Part shown: in pieces, positions 1 to 15,000 of the stretch
Layout: every line of letters begins with the position of its first letter
Numbering within the stretch: the stretch's first letter is position 1
The notes under the pieces: generated by a model
What the model saw: only the letters and a program-made list of their open reading frames with translations
What the model was told of the DNA's origin: nothing
Databases searched by the model: none
Origin: Megascapheus bottae
Lineage: Eukaryota; Chordata; Mammalia; Rodentia; Geomyidae
Assembly (NCBI GenBank): GCA_024803745.1
Contig: JANJXV010000129.1
Location: 1-64,000 of the forward strand
Length of the DNA stretch: 64,000 nucleotides
Direction of reading: 5' to 3'
Program-made: the position numbers and the translations under genes

Positions 1-3000
1 GGAGGTTTGTGAAGTCATAGAATGGAGGTGTGTGAAGTCAGAGAATGGATGTTTCTGAAGTAAGAATGAAGGTGTGTGAAGTCATAGAATGGAGGTGTGT
101 GAAGTCAAATTGGAGGTGTGTGAACTCATAGAATGGAGGTGTGTGAAGTGAAACAATAGAGGTGTGTGAAGTCATAGAATGGAGGTGTGTGAAGTCACAG
201 AATGGAGGTGTGTGAAGTCAGAATGGAGGTGTGTGAAGTCATAGACTGAGGTGGGTGAAGTCATAGAAAGGAGGTGTGGGAAGTCATAGAATGGAGGAGT
301 GTGAAGTCATAGAGTGGAGCTGAGTGAAGTCACAGATTCGAGGTCTGTGATGTCATAGAATGGAGATGTGTGAAGTCAGAATGGAGGTGTGTGAAATCAT
401 AGAATGGAGATGTGTGAACTCATAGGGAGTTGTGTGACGTCACAATGGAAGTGTGTGAAGTCATATAATGGAGGTGTGAGAAGTCACAGAATGGAGGTGT
501 GTGAAGTCATAAAATAAAGGTGTGTGAAGTCAGAATGGAGGTGTGTGAAGTCACAGAATGGAGGTATGTGAACTCAGAATGGAGGTGTGTGAAGTCATAG
601 ATGGAGGTGTGTGAAGTCATAGTATGGAGTTGTGTGAAATCACAGATGGATTTTTGTGAAGTCACAGAATGGAGCTGTGTGAAGTCAGAACGGAGGTGTG
701 TGAAGTCATAGAATGGAGGTGTGTGAAGTCATAGAATGGAGGTTTGTGAAGTCATGGAATGGAGGTGTGTGAAGTCAAAGAATGGAGGTGTGTGAAGTCA
801 CAGAATGGAGGTGTGTGAAGTCATAGAATGGAGGTGTGTGAAATCATAGAATGGAGGTGTGTGAAGTCAGAATGGAGGTGTGTCAAGTCACAGAACTGAG
901 GTGTGTGAAGTCAGAAAATGGAGGTGTGTGAAGTTGGAATGAAGGTGTTTGAAGTCACAGAAAGGAGGTGTGTGAAGTCACAGAATGGATGTTTGTGAAG
1001 TCATAAAATGAAGGTGTGTGAAGTCAGAATTGAGGTGTGTGAAGTCATAGATGGAGGTGTGTGAAGTCATAGTATGGAGGTGTATGAAATCACAGAATGT
1101 AGTTTTGTGAAGTCACAGAATGGAGCTGTGTGAAGTCATAACGGAGGTGTGTGAAGTCATAGAATGGAGGTGTGTGAAGTCACAGAATGGAGGTGTGTGA
1201 ACTCATAGAATGGAGGTGTGTGAAGTCACAATGGAGGTGTGTGAAGTCATAGAATTTAGGTGTGTGAAGTCACAAAATGGAGGTGTGTGAAGTCATAGAA
1301 TGGAGGTGTGTGTAGTCATAGAATGGAGGTGTGTGAAATCAGAATGGAGGTGTGTATAGTCACAGAATTGAGGTGTGTGAAGTCACAGAATGGAGGTGTG
1401 TAAAGTCAGAGTGAAGGTGTGTGAAGTCACAGAATGGAGGTTTGTGAAGTCACAGAATGGATGTTTGTGAAGTAAGAATGAAGGTGTTTGAAGTCATAGA
1501 GTGGAGGTGTGTGAAGTCACAGAATGGAGGTGTGTGAAGTCATAGAATGGAGGTTTGTGAACTCATAGAATTGAGGTGTGTGAAGTCATAGAATGGAGGT
1601 GTGTGAAGTCATAAAATGGAGGTGTGTGAACTCATAGAATGGAGGTGTGTGAAGTCAAAATGGAGTTGTGTGAAGTCATAGAATGGTGGTTTTTGATGTC
1701 AACGAATGGAGGTGTGTGAAGTCATAGAATGGAGGTGTGTGAAGTCATAGAATGGAGGTGTGTGAAATCATAGAATTGAGGTGTGTGAAGTCATAGAATG
1801 GAGGTGTGTGAAGTCATAAAATGGAGGTTTGTGAACTCATAGAATGGAGGTGTGTGAAGTCAAAATGGAGTTGTGTGAAGTCATAGAATTGTGGTTTTTG
1901 ATGTCAACGAATGGAGGTGTGTGAACTCAGAATGTAGGTGTGTGAAGCCACAGAATGGAGGTGTGTGAAGTCATAGAATGGAAGTGTGTGAAGTCATAGA
2001 AAGGAGGTGTGTGAACTCAGAATGGAGGTGTGTGAAGTCACAGAATGGAGGTTTGTGAAGTCATAGAATGGAGGTGTGTGAAGTCAGAGAATGGATGTTT
2101 CTGAAGTAAGAATGAAGGTGTGTGAAGTCATAGATTGGAGGTGTGTGAAGTCAAACTGGAGGTGTGTGAACTCATAGAATGGAGGTGTGTGAACTCATAG
2201 AATGGAGGTTTGTGAAGTCATGGAATGGAGGTGTGTGAAGTCACAGAATGGAGGTGTGTGAAGTCACAGAATGGAGGTGTGTGAAGTCAAAAAGATGGTG
2301 TGTGAAGTCACAGAATGGAGGTGTGTGAATTCATAGAATGGAGCTGCGTGAAGTCAGATGGAGGTGTGTGAAGTCAGAATGGAGGGGTGTGAAGTCAGAA
2401 TGGAAGTGTGTGAAGTCACAGAATGGAGGTGTGTGAAGTCACAGAATGGAGATGTGTGAAATCATATAATGGAGGTGTGTGAAGTCAGAATGGAGGTGTG
2501 TCAAGTCACAGAACTGAGGTGCGTGAAGTCACAGAATGGAGGTGTGTGAAGTCAGAATGAAGGTGTGTGAAGTCACAGAATGGAGGTGTGTGAAGTCACA
2601 GAATGGATGTTTGTGAAGCAATAATGAAGGTGTTTGAAGTCATAGAGTGGAGGTGTGTGAAGTCACAGAATGGAGGTTTGTGAAGTCAGAGTGGAGGTGT
2701 TTGAAGTCATAGAATTGAGGTGTGTGAAGACATAGAATGGAGGTGTGTGAAGTGATAGGATCGAGGTGTGTGAAGTCACAGAATGGAGGTGTGTGAAGTC
2801 ACAGAATGGAGGTGTGTGAATTCACAGAATGGAGGTGTGTGAACTCAGAATGTAGGTGTGCGAAGCCACAGAATGGAGGTGTGTGAAGTCATAGAATGGA
2901 AGTGTGTGAAGTCATAGAAAGGAGGTGTGTGAACTCAGAATGGAGGTGTGTGAAGTCACAGAATGGAGGTTTGTGAAGTCATAGAATGGAGGTTTGTGAA

Positions 3001-6000
3001 GTCAGAGAATGGATGTTTCTGAAGTAAGAATGAAGGTGTGTGAAGTCATAGAATGGAGGTGTGTGAAGTCAAATTGGAGGTGTGTGAACTCATAGAATGG
3101 AGGTGTGTGAAGTCATAGAATGGAGGTGTGTGAAGTCACAGAATGGAGGTGTGTGAAGTCAGAATGGAGGTGTGTGAAGTCATAGACTGAGGTGGGTGAA
3201 GTCATAGAAAGGAGGTGTGGGAAGTCATAAAATGGAGGAGTGTGAAGTCATAGAGTGGAGCTGAGTGAAGTCACAGATTCGAAGTCTGTGATGTCATAGA
3301 ATGGAGATGTGTGAAGTCAGAATGGAGGTGTGTGAAATCATAGAATGGAGATGTGTGAACTCATAGGGAGTTGTGTGACGTCACAATGGATGTGTGTGAA
3401 GTCATATAATGGAGGTGTGAGAAGTCACAGAATGGAGGTGTGTGAAGTCATAAAATAAAGGTGTGTGAAGTCAGAATGGAGGTGTGTGAAGTCACAGAAT
3501 GGAGGTATGTGAACTCAGAATGGAGGTGTGTGAAGTCATAGATGGAGGTGTGTGAAGTCATAGTATGGAGTTGTGTGAAATCACAGATGGATTTTTGTGA
3601 AGTCACAGAATGGAGCTGTGTGAAGTCAGAACGGAGGTGTGTGAAGTCATAGAATGGAGGTGTGTGAAGTCATAGAATGGAGGTTTGTGAAGTCACAGAA
3701 TGGAGGTGTGTGAAATCATATAATGTAGGTGTGTGAAGTCAGAATGGAGGTGTGTCAAGTCACAGAACTGAGGTGTGTGAAGTCACAGAATGGAGGTGTG
3801 TGAAGTCAGAATGAAGGTGTGTGAAGTCACAGAATGGAGGTGTGTGAAGTCACAGAATGGATGTTTGTGAAGTAATAATGAAGGTGTTTGAAGTCATAGA
3901 GTGGAGGTGTGTGAAGTCACAGAATGGAGGTTTGTGAAGTCAGAGTGGAGGTGTTTGAAGTCATAGAATTGAGGTGTGTGAAGACATAGAATGGAGGTGT
4001 GTGAAGTGATAGGATCGAGGTGTGTGAAGTCACAGAATGGAGGTGTGTGAAGTCACAGAATGGAGGTGTGTGAATTCACAGAATGGAGGTGTGTGAACTC
4101 AGAATGTAGGTGTGCGAAGCCACAGAATGGAGGTGTGTGAAGTCATAGAATGGAAGCGTGTGAAGTCATAGAAAGGAGGTGTGTGAACTCAGAATGGAGG
4201 TGTGTGAAGTCACAGAATGGAGGTTTGTGAAGTCATAGAATGGAGGTGTGTGAAGTCAGAGAATGGATGTTTCTGAAGTAAGAATGAAGGTGTGTGAAGT
4301 CATAGATTGGAGGTGTGTGAAGTCAAATTGGAGGTGTGTGAACTCATAGAATGGAGGTGTGTGAAGTGAAACAATAGAGGTGTGTGAAGTCATAGAATGG
4401 AGGTGTGTGAAGTCACAGAATGGAGGTGTGTGAAGTCAGAATGGAGGTGTGTGAAGTCATAGACTGAGGTGGGTGAAGTCATAGAAAGGAGGTGTGGGAA
4501 GTCATAGAATGGAGGAGTGTGAAGTCATAGAGTGGAGCTGAGTGAAGTCACAGATTCGAGGTCTGTGATGTCATAGAATGGAGATGTGTGAAGTCAGAAT
4601 GGAGGTGTGTGAAATCATAGAATGGAGATGTGTGAACTCATAGGGAGTTGTGTGACGTCACAATGGAAGTGTGTGAAGTCATATAATGGAGGTGTGAGAA
4701 GTCACAGAATGGAGGTGTGTGAAGTCATAAAATAAAGGTGTGTGAAGTCAGAATGGAGGTGTGTGAAGTCACAGAATGGAGGTATGTGAACTCAGAATGG
4801 AGGTGTGTGAAGTCATAGATGGAGGTGTGTGAAGTCATAGTATAGAGTTGTGTGAAATCACAGATGGATTTTTGTGAAGTCACAGAATGGAGCTGTGTGA
4901 AGTCAGAACGGAGGTGTGTGAAGTCATAGAATGGAGGTGTGTGAAGTCATAGAATGGAGGTTTGTGAAGTCATGGAATGGAGGTGTGTGAAGTCAAAGAA
5001 TGGAGGTGTGTGAAGTCACAGAATGGAGGTGTGTGAAGTCATAGAATGGAGGTGTGTGAAATCATAGAATGGAGGTGTGTGAAGTCAGAATGGAGGTGTG
5101 TCAAGTCACAGAACTGAGGTGTGTGAAGTCAGAAAATGGAGGTGTGTGAAGTTGGAATGAAGGTGTTTGAAGTCACAGAAAGGAGGTGTGTGAAGTCACA
5201 GAATGGATGTTTGTGAAGTCATAAAATGAAGGTGTGTGAAGTCAGAATTGAGGTGTGTGAAGTCATAGATGGAGGTGTGTGAAGTCATAGTATGGAGGTG
5301 TATGAAATCACAGAATGTAGTTTTGTGAAGTCACAGAATGGAGCTGTGTGAAGTCATAACGGAGGTGTGTGAAGTCATAGAATGGAGGTGTGTGAAGTCA
5401 CAGAATGGAGGTGTGTGAACTCATAGAATGGAGGTGTGTGAAGTCACAATGGAGGTGTGTGAAGTCATAGAATTTAGGTGTGTGAAGTCACAAAATGGAG
5501 GTGTGTGAAGTCATAGAATGGAGGTGTGTGTAGTCATAGAATGGAGGTGTGTGAAATCAGAATGGAGGTGTGTATAGTCACAGAATTGAGGTGTGTGAAG
5601 TCACAGAATGGAGGTGTGTAAAGTCAGAGTGAAGGTGTGTGAAGTCACAGAATGGAGGTTTGTGAAGTCACAGAATGGATGTTTGTGAAGTAAGAATGAA
5701 GGTGTTTGAAGTCATAGAGTGGAGGTGTGTGAAGTCACAGAATGGAGGTGTGTGAAGTCATAGAATGGAGGTGTGTGAACTCATAGAATTGAGGTGTGTG
5801 AAGTCATAGAATGGAGGTGTGTGAAGTCATAAAATGGAGGTGTGTGAACTCATAGAATGGAGGTGTGTGAAGTCAAAATGGAGTTGTGTGAAGTCATAGA
5901 ATGGTGGTTTTTGATGTCAACGAATGGAGGTGTGTGAAGTCATAGAATGGAGGTGTGTGAAGTCATAGAATGGAGGTGTGTGAAATCATAGAATTGAGGT

Positions 6001-9000
6001 GTGTGAAGTCATAGAATGGAGGTGTGTGAAGTCATAAAATGGAGGTTTGTGAACTCATAGAATGGAGGTGTGTGAAGTCAAAATGGAGTTGTGTGAAGTC
6101 ATAGAATTGTGGTTTTTGATGTCAACGAATGGAGGTGTGTGAACTCAGAATGTAGGTGTGTGAAGCCACAGAATGGAGGTGTGTGAAGTCATAGAATGGA
6201 AGTGTGTGAAGTCATAGAAAGGAGGTGTGTGAACTCAGAATGGAGGTGTGTGAAGTCACAGAATGGAGGTTTGTGAAGTCATAGAATGGAGGTGTGTGAA
6301 GTCAGAGAATGGATGTTTCTGAAGTAAGAATGAAGGTGTGTGAAGTCATAGATTGGAGGTGTGTGAAGTCAAACTGGAGGTGTGTGAACTCATAGAATGG
6401 AGGTGTGTGAACTCATAGAATGGAGGTTTGTGAAGTCATGGAATGGAGGTGTGTGAAGTCACAGAATGGAGGTGTGTGAAGTCACAGAATGGAGGTGTGT
6501 GAAGTCAAAAAGATGGTGTGTGAAGTCACAGAATGGAGGTGTGTGAATTCATAGAATGGAGCTGCGTGAAGTCAGATGGAGGTGTGTGAAGTCAGAATGG
6601 AGGGGTGTGAAGTCAGAATGGAAGTGTGTGAAGTCACAGAATGGAGGTGTGTGAAGTCACAGAATGGAGATGTGTGAAATCATATAATGGAGGTGTGTGA
6701 AGTCAGAATGGAGGTGTGTCAAGTCACAGAACTGAGGTGCGTGAAGTCACAGAATGGAGGTGTGTGAAGTCAGAATGAAGGTGTGTGAAGTCACAGAATG
6801 GAGGTGTGTGAAGTCACAGAATGGATGTTTGTGAAGCAATAATGAAGGTGTTTGAAGTCATAGAGTGGAGGTGTGTGAAGTCACAGAATGGAGGTTTGTG
6901 AAGTCAGAGTGGAGGTGTTTGAAGTCATAGAATTGAGGTGTGTGAAGACATAGAATGGAGGTGTGTGAAGTGATAGGATCGAGGTGTGTGAAGTCACAGA
7001 ATGGAGGTGTGTGAAGTCACAGAATGGAGGTGTGTGAATTCACAGAATGGAGGTGTGTGAACTCAGAATGTAGGTGTGCGAAGCCACAGAATGGAGGTGT
7101 GTGAAGTCATAGAATGGAAGTGTGTGAAGTCATAGAAAGGAGGTGTGTGAACTCAGAATGGAGGTGTGTGAAGTCACAGAATGGAGGTTTGTGAAGTCAT
7201 AGAATGGAGGTGTGTGAAGTCAGAGAATGGATGTTTCTGAAGTAAGAATGAAGGTGTGTGAAGTCATAGAATGGAGGTGTGTGAAGTCAAATTGGAGGTG
7301 TGTGAACTCATAGAATGGAGGTGTGTGAAGTCATAGAATGGAGGTGTGTGAAGTCACAGAATGGAGGTGTGTGAAGTCAGAATGGAGGTGTGTGAAGTCA
7401 TAGACTGAGGTGGGTGAAGTCATAGAAAGGAGGTGTGGGAAGTCATAAAATGGAGGAGTGTGAAGTCATAGAGTGGAGCTGAGTGAAGTCACAGATTCGA
7501 AGTCTGTGATGTCATAGAATGGAGATGTGTGAAGTCAGAATGGAGGTGTGTGAAATCATAGAATGGAGATGTGTGAACTCATAGGGAGTTGTGTGACGTC
7601 ACAATGGATGTGTGTGAAGTCATATAATGGAGGTGTGAGAAGTCACAGAATGGAGGTGTGTGAAGTCATAAAATAAAGGTGTGTGAAGTCAGAATGGAGG
7701 TGTGTGAAGTCACAGAATGGAGGTATGTGAACTCAGAATGGAGGTGTGTGAAGTCATAGATGGAGGTGTGTGAAGTCATAGTATGGAGTTGTGTGAAATC
7801 ACAGATGGATTTTTGTGAAGTCACAGAATGGAGCTGTGTGAAGTCAGAACGGAGGTGTGTGAAGTCATAGAATGGAGGTGTGTGAAGTCATAGAATGGAG
7901 GTTTGTGAAGTCACAGAATGGAGGTGTGTGAAATCATATAATGTAGGTGTGTGAAGTCAGAATGGAGGTGTGTCAAGTCACAGAACTGAGGTGTGTGAAG
8001 TCACAGAATGGAGGTGTGTGAAGTCAGAATGAAGGTGTGTGAAGTCACAGAATGGAGGTGTGTGAAGTCACAGAATGGATGTTTGTGAAGTAATAATGAA
8101 GGTGTTTGAAGTCATAGAGTGGAGGTGTGTGAAGTCACAGAATGGAGGTTTGTGAAGTCAGAGTGGAGGTGTTTGAAGTCATAGAATTGAGGTGTGTGAA
8201 GACATAGAATGGAGGTGTGTGAAGTGATAGGATCGAGGTGTGTGAAGTCACAGAATGGAGGTGTGTGAAGTCACAGAATGGAGGTGTGTGAATTCACAGA
8301 ATGGAGGTGTGTGAACTCAGAATGTAGGTGTGCGAAGCCACAGAATGGAGGTGTGTGAAGTCATAGAATGGAAGCGTGTGAAGTCATAGAAAGGAGGTGT
8401 GTGAACTCAGAATGGAGGTGTGTGAAGTCACAGAATGGAGGTTTGTGAAGTCATAGAATGGAGGTGTGTGAAGTCAGAGAATGGATGTTTCTGAAGTAAG
8501 AATGAAGGTGTGTGAAGTCATAGAATGGAGGTGTGTGAAGTCAAATTGGAGGTGTGTGAACTCATAGAATGGAGGTGTGTGAAGTGAAACAATAGAGGTG
8601 TGTGAAGTCATAGAATGGAGGTGTGTGAAGTCACAGAATGGAGGTGTGTGAAGTCAGAATGGAGGTGTGTGAAGTCATAGACTGAGGTGGGTGAAGTCAT
8701 AGAAAGGAGGTGTGGGAAGTCATAGAATGGAGGAGTGTGAAGTCATAGAGTGGAGCTGAGTGAAGTCACAGATTCGAGGTCTGTGATGTCATAGAATGGA
8801 GATGTGTGAAGTCAGAATGGAGGTGTGTGAAATCATAGAATGGAGATGTGTGAACTCATAGGGAGTTGTGTGACGTCACAATGGAAGTGTGTGAAGTCAT
8901 ATAATGGAGGTGTGAGAAGTCACAGAATGGAGGTGTGTGAAGTCATAAAATAAAGGTGTGTGAAGTCAGAATGGAGGTGTGTGAAGTCACAGAATGGAGG

Positions 9001-12000
9001 TATGTGAACTCAGAATGGAGGTGTGTGAAGTCATAGATGGAGGTGTGTGAAGTCATAGTATGGAGTTGTGTGAAATCACAGATGGATTTTTGTGAAGTCA
9101 CAGAATGGAGCTGTGTGAAGTCAGAACGGAGGTGTGTGAAGTCATAGAATGGAGGTGTGTGAAGTCATAGAATGGAGGTTTGTGAAGTCATGGAATGGAG
9201 GTGTGTGAAGTCAAAGAATGGAGGTGTGTGAAGTCACAGAATGGAGGTGTGTGAAGTCATAGAATGGAGGTGTGTGAAATCATAGAATGGAGGTGTGTGA
9301 AGTCAGAATGGAGGTGTGTCAAGTCACAGAACTGAGGTGTGTGAAGTCAGAAAATGGAGGTGTGTGAAGTTGGAATGAAGGTGTTTGAAGTCACAGAAAG
9401 GAGGTGTGTGAAGTCACAGAATGGATGTTTGTGAAGTCATAAAATGAAGGTGTGTGAAGTCAGAATTGAGGTGTGTGAAGTCATAGATGGAGGTGTGTGA
9501 AGTCATAGTATGGAGGTGTATGAAATCACAGAATGTAGTTTTGTGAAGTCACAGAATGGAGCTGTGTGAAGTCATAACGGAGGTGTGTGAAGTCATAGAA
9601 TGGAGGTGTGTGAAGTCACAGAATGGAGGTGTGTGAACTCATAGAATGGAGGTGTGTGAAGTCACAATGGAGGTGTGTGAAGTCATAGAATTTAGGTGTG
9701 TGAAGTCACAAAATGGAGGTGTGTGAAGTCATAGAATGGAGGTGTGTGTAGTCATAGAATGGAGGTGTGTGAAATCAGAATGGAGGTGTGTATAGTCACA
9801 GAATTGAGGTGTGTGAAGTCACAGAATGGAGGTGTGTAAAGTCAGAGTGAAGGTGTGTGAAGTCACAGAATGGAGGTTTGTGAAGTCACAGAATGGATGT
9901 TTGTGAAGTAAGAATGAAGGTGTTTGAAGTCATAGAGTGGAGGTGTGTGAAGTCACAGAATGGAGGTGTGTGAAGTCATAGAATGGAGGTGTGTGAACTC
10001 ATAGAATTGAGGTGTGTGAAGTCATAGAATGGAGGTGTGTGAAGTCATAAAATGGAGGTGTGTGAACTCATAGAATGGAGGTGTGTGAAGTCAAAATGGA
10101 GTTGTGTGAAGTCATAGAATGGTGGTTTTTGATGTCAACGAATGGAGGTGTGTGAAGTCATAGAATGGAGGTGTGTGAAGTCATAGAATGGAGGTGTGTG
10201 AAATCATAGAATTGAGGTGTGTGAAGTCATAGAATGGAGGTGTGTGAAGTCATAAAATGGAGGTTTGTGAACTCATAGAATGGAGGTGTGTGAAGTCAAA
10301 ATGGAGTTGTGTGAAGTCATAGAATTGTGGTTTTTGATGTCAACGAATGGAGGTGTGTGAACTCAGAATGTAGGTGTGTGAAGCCACAGAATGGAGGTGT
10401 GTGAAGTCATAGAATGGAAGTGTGTGAAGTCATAGAAAGGAGGTGTGTGAACTCAGAATGGAGGTGTGTGAAGTCACAGAATGGAGGTTTGTGAAGTCAT
10501 AGAATGGAGGTGTGTGAAGTCAGAGAATGGATGTTTCTGAAGTAAGAATGAAGGTGTGTGAAGTCATAGATTGGAGGTGTGTGAAGTCAAACTGGAGGTG
10601 TGTGAACTCATAGAATGGAGGTGTGTGAACTCATAGAATGGAGGTTTGTGAAGTCATGGAATGGAGGTGTGTGAAGTCACAGAATGGAGGTGTGTGAAGT
10701 CACAGAATGGAGGTGTGTGAAGTCAAAAAGATGGTGTGTGAAGTCACAGAATGGAGGTGTGTGAATTCATAGAATGGAGCTGCGTGAAGTCAGATGGAGG
10801 TGTGTGAAGTCAGAATGGAGGGGTGTGAACTCAGAATGGAAGTGTGTGAAGTCACAGAATGGAGGTGTGTGAAGTCACAGAATGGAGATGTGTGAAATCA
10901 TATAATGGAGGTGTGTGAAGTCAGAATGGAGGTGTGTCAAGTCACAGAACTGAGGTGCGTGAAGTCACAGAATGGAGGTGTGTGAAGTCAGAATGAAGGT
11001 GTGTGAAGTCACAGAATGGAGGTGTGTGAAGTCACAGAATGGATGTTTGTGAAGCAATAATGAAGGTGTTTGAAGTCATAGAGTGGAGGTGTGTGAAGTC
11101 ACAGAATGGAGGTTTGTGAAGTCAGAGTGGAGGTGTTTGAAGTCATAGAATTGAGGTGTGTGAAGACATAGAATGGAGGTGTGTGAAGTGATAGGATCGA
11201 GGTGTGTGAAGTCACAGAATGGAGGTGTGTGAAGTCACAGAATGGAGGTGTGTGAATTCACAGAATGGAGGTGTGTGAACTCAGAATGTAGGTGTGCGAA
11301 GCCACAGAATGGAGGTGTGTGAAGTCATAGAATGGAAGTGTGTGAAGTCATAGAAAGGAGGTGTGTGAACTCAGAATGGAGGTGTGTGAAGTCACAGAAT
11401 GGAGGTTTGTGAAGTCATAGAATGGAGGTTTGTGAAGTCAGAGAATGGATGTTTCTGAAGTAAGAATGAAGGTGTGTGAAGTCATAGAATGGAGGTGTGT
11501 GAAGTCAAATTGGAGGTGTGTGAACTCATAGAATGGAGGTGTGTGAAGTCATAGAATGGAGGTGTGTGAAGTCACAGAATGGAGGTGTGTGAAGTCAGAA
11601 TGGAGGTGTGTGAAGTCATAGACTGAGGTGGGTGAAGTCATAGAAAGGAGGTGTGGGAAGTCATAAAATGGAGGAGTGTGAAGTCATAGAGTGGAGCTGA
11701 GTGAAGTCACAGATTCGAAGTCTGTGATGTCATAGAATGGAGATGTGTGAAGTCAGAATGGAGGTGTGTGAAATCATAGAATGGAGATGTGTGAACTCAT
11801 AGGGAGTTGTGTGACGTCACAATGGATGTGTGTGAAGTCATATAATGGAGGTGTGAGAAGTCACAGAATGGAGGTGTGTGAAGTCATAAAATAAAGGTGT
11901 GTGAAGTCAGAATGGAGGTGTGTGAAGTCACAGAATGGAGGTATGTGAACTCAGAATGGAGGTGTGTGAAGTCATAGATGGAGGTGTGTGAAGTCATAGT

Positions 12001-15000
12001 ATGGAGTTGTGTGAAATCACAGATGGATTTTTGTGAAGTCACAGAATGGAGCTGTGTGAAGTCAGAACGGAGGTGTGTGAAGTCATAGAATGGAGGTGTG
12101 TGAAGTCATAGAATGGAGGTTTGTGAAGTCACAGAATGGAGGTGTGTGAAATCATATAATGTAGGTGTGTGAAGTCAGAATGGAGGTGTGTCAAGTCACA
12201 GAACTGAGGTGTGTGAAGTCACAGAATGGAGGTGTGTGAAGTCAGAATGAAGGTGTGTGAAGTCACAGAATGGAGGTGTGTGAAGTCACAGAATGGATGT
12301 TTGTGAAGTAATAATGAAGGTGTTTGAAGTCATAGAGTGGAGGTGTGTGAAGTCACAGAATGGAGGTTTGTGAAGTCAGAGTGGAGGTGTTTGAAGTCAT
12401 AGAATTGAGGTGTGTGAAGACATAGAATGGAGGTGTGTGAAGTGATAGGATCGAGGTGTGTGAAGTCACAGAATGGAGGTGTGTGAAGTCACAGAATGGA
12501 GGTGTGTGAATTCACAGAATGGAGGTGTGTGAACTCAGAATGTAGGTGTGCGAAGCCACAGAATGGAGGTGTGTGAAGTCATAGAATGGAAGCGTGTGAA
12601 GTCATAGAAAGGAGGTGTGTGAACTCAGAATGGAGGTGTGTGAAGTCACAGAATGGAGGTTTGTGAAGTCATAGAATGGAGGTGTGTGAAGTCAGAGAAT
12701 GGATGTTTCTGAAGTAAGAATGAAGGTGTGTGAATTCATAGAATGGAGGTGTGTGAAGTCAAATTGGAGGTGTGTGAACTCATAGAATGGAGGTGTGTGA
12801 AGTGAAACAATAGAGGTGTGTGAAGTCATAGAATGGAGGTGTGTGAAGTCACAGAATGGAGGTGTGTGAAGTCAGAATGGAGGTGTGTGAAGTCATAGAC
12901 TGAGGTGGGTGAAGTCATAGAAAGGAGGTGTGGGAAGTCATAGAATGGAGGAGTGTGAAGTCATAGAGTGGAGCTGAGTGAAGTCACAGATTCGAGGTCT
13001 GTGATGTCATAGAATGGAGATGTGTGAAGTCAGAATGGAGGTGTGTGAAATCATAGAATGGAGATGTGTGAACTCATAGGGAGTTGTGTGACGTCACAAT
13101 GGAAGTATGTGAAGTCATATAATGGAGGTGTGAGAAGTCACAGAATGGAGGTGTGTGAAGTCATAAAATAAAGGTGTGTGAAGTCAGAATGGAGGTGTGT
13201 GAAGTCACAGAATGGAGGTATGTGAACTCAGAATGGAGGTGTGTGAAGTCATAGATGGAGGTGTGTGAAGTCATAGTATGGAGTTGTGTGAAATCACAGA
13301 TGGATTTTTGTGAAGTCACAGAATGGAGCTGTGTGAAGTCAGAACGGAGGTGTGTGAAGTCATAGAATGGAGGTGTGTGAAGTCATAGAATGGAGGTTTG
13401 TGAAGTCATGGAATGGAGGTGTGTGAAGTCAAAGAATGGAGGTGTGTGAAGTCACAGAATGGAGGTGTGTGAAGTCATAGAATGGAGGTGTGTGAAATCA
13501 TAGAATGGAGGTGTGTGAAGTCAGAATGGAGGTGTGTCAAGTCACAGAACTGAGGTGTGTGAAGTCAGAAAATGGAGGTGTTTGAAGTTGGAATGAAGGT
13601 GTTTGAAGTCACAGAAAGGAGGTGTGTGAAGTCACAGAATGGATGTTTGTGAAGTCATAAAATGAAGGTGTGTGAAGTCAGAATTGAGGTGTGTGAAGTC
13701 ATAGATGGAGGTGTGTGAAGTCATAGTATGGAGGTGTATGAAATCACAGAATGTAGTTTTGTGAAGTCACAGAATGGAGCTGTGTGAAGTCATAACGGAG
13801 GTGTGTGAAGTCATAGAATGGAGGTGTGTGAAGTCACAGAATGGAGGTGTGTGAACTCATAGAATGGAGGTGTGTGAAGTCACAATGGAGGTGGTGAAGT
13901 CATAGAATTTAGGTGTGTGAAGTCACAAAATGGAGGTGTGTGAAGTCATAGAATGGAGGTGTGTGTAGTCATAGAATGGAGGTGTGTGAAATCAGAATGG
14001 AGGTGTGTATAGTCACAGAATTGAGGTGTGTGAAGTCACAGAATGGAGGTGTGTAAAGTCAGAGTGAAGGTGTGTGAAGTCACAGAATGGAGGTTTGTGA
14101 AGTCACAGAATTGATGTTTGTGAAGTAAGAATGAAGGTGTTTGAAGTCATAGAGTGGAGGTGTGTGAAGTCACAGAATGGAGGTGTGTGAAGTCATAGAA
14201 TGGAGGTGTGTGAACTCATAGAATTGAGGTGTGTGAAGTCATAGAATGGAGGTGTGTGAAGTCATAAAATGGAGGTGTGTGAACTCATAGAATGGAGGTG
14301 TGTGAAGTCAAAATGGAGTTGTGTGAAGTCATAGAATGGTGGTTTTTGATGTCAACGAATGGAGGTGTGTGAAGTCATAGAATGGAGGTGTGTGAAGTCA
14401 TAGAATGGAGGTGTGTGAAATCATAGAATTGAGGTGTGTGAAGTCATAGAATGGAGGTGTGTGAAGTCATAAAATGGAGGTTTGTGAACTCATAGAATGG
14501 AGGTGTGTGAAGTCAAAATGGAGTTGTGTGAAGTCATAGAATTGTGGTTTTTGATGTCAACGAATGGAGGTGTGTGAACTCAGAATGTAGGTGTGTGAAG
14601 CCACAGAATGGAGGTGTGTGAAGTCATAGAATGGAAGTGTGTGAAGTCACAGAAAGGAGGTGTGTGAACTCAGAATGGAGGTGTGTGAAGTCACAGAATG
14701 GAGGTTTGTGAAGTCATAGAATGGAGGTGTGTGAAGTCAGAGAATGGATGTTTCTGAAGTAAGAATGAAGGTGTGTGAAGTCATAGATTGGAGGTGTGTG
14801 AAGTCAAACTGGAGGTGTGTGAACTCATAGAATGGAGGTGTGTGAACTCATAGAATGGAGGTTTGTGAAGTCATGGAATGGAGGTGTGTGAAGTCACAGA
14901 ATGGAGGTGTGTGAAGTCACAGAATGGAGGTGTGTGAAGTCAAAAAGATGGTGTGTGAAGTCACAGAATGGAGGTGTGTGAATTCATAGAATGGAGCTGT

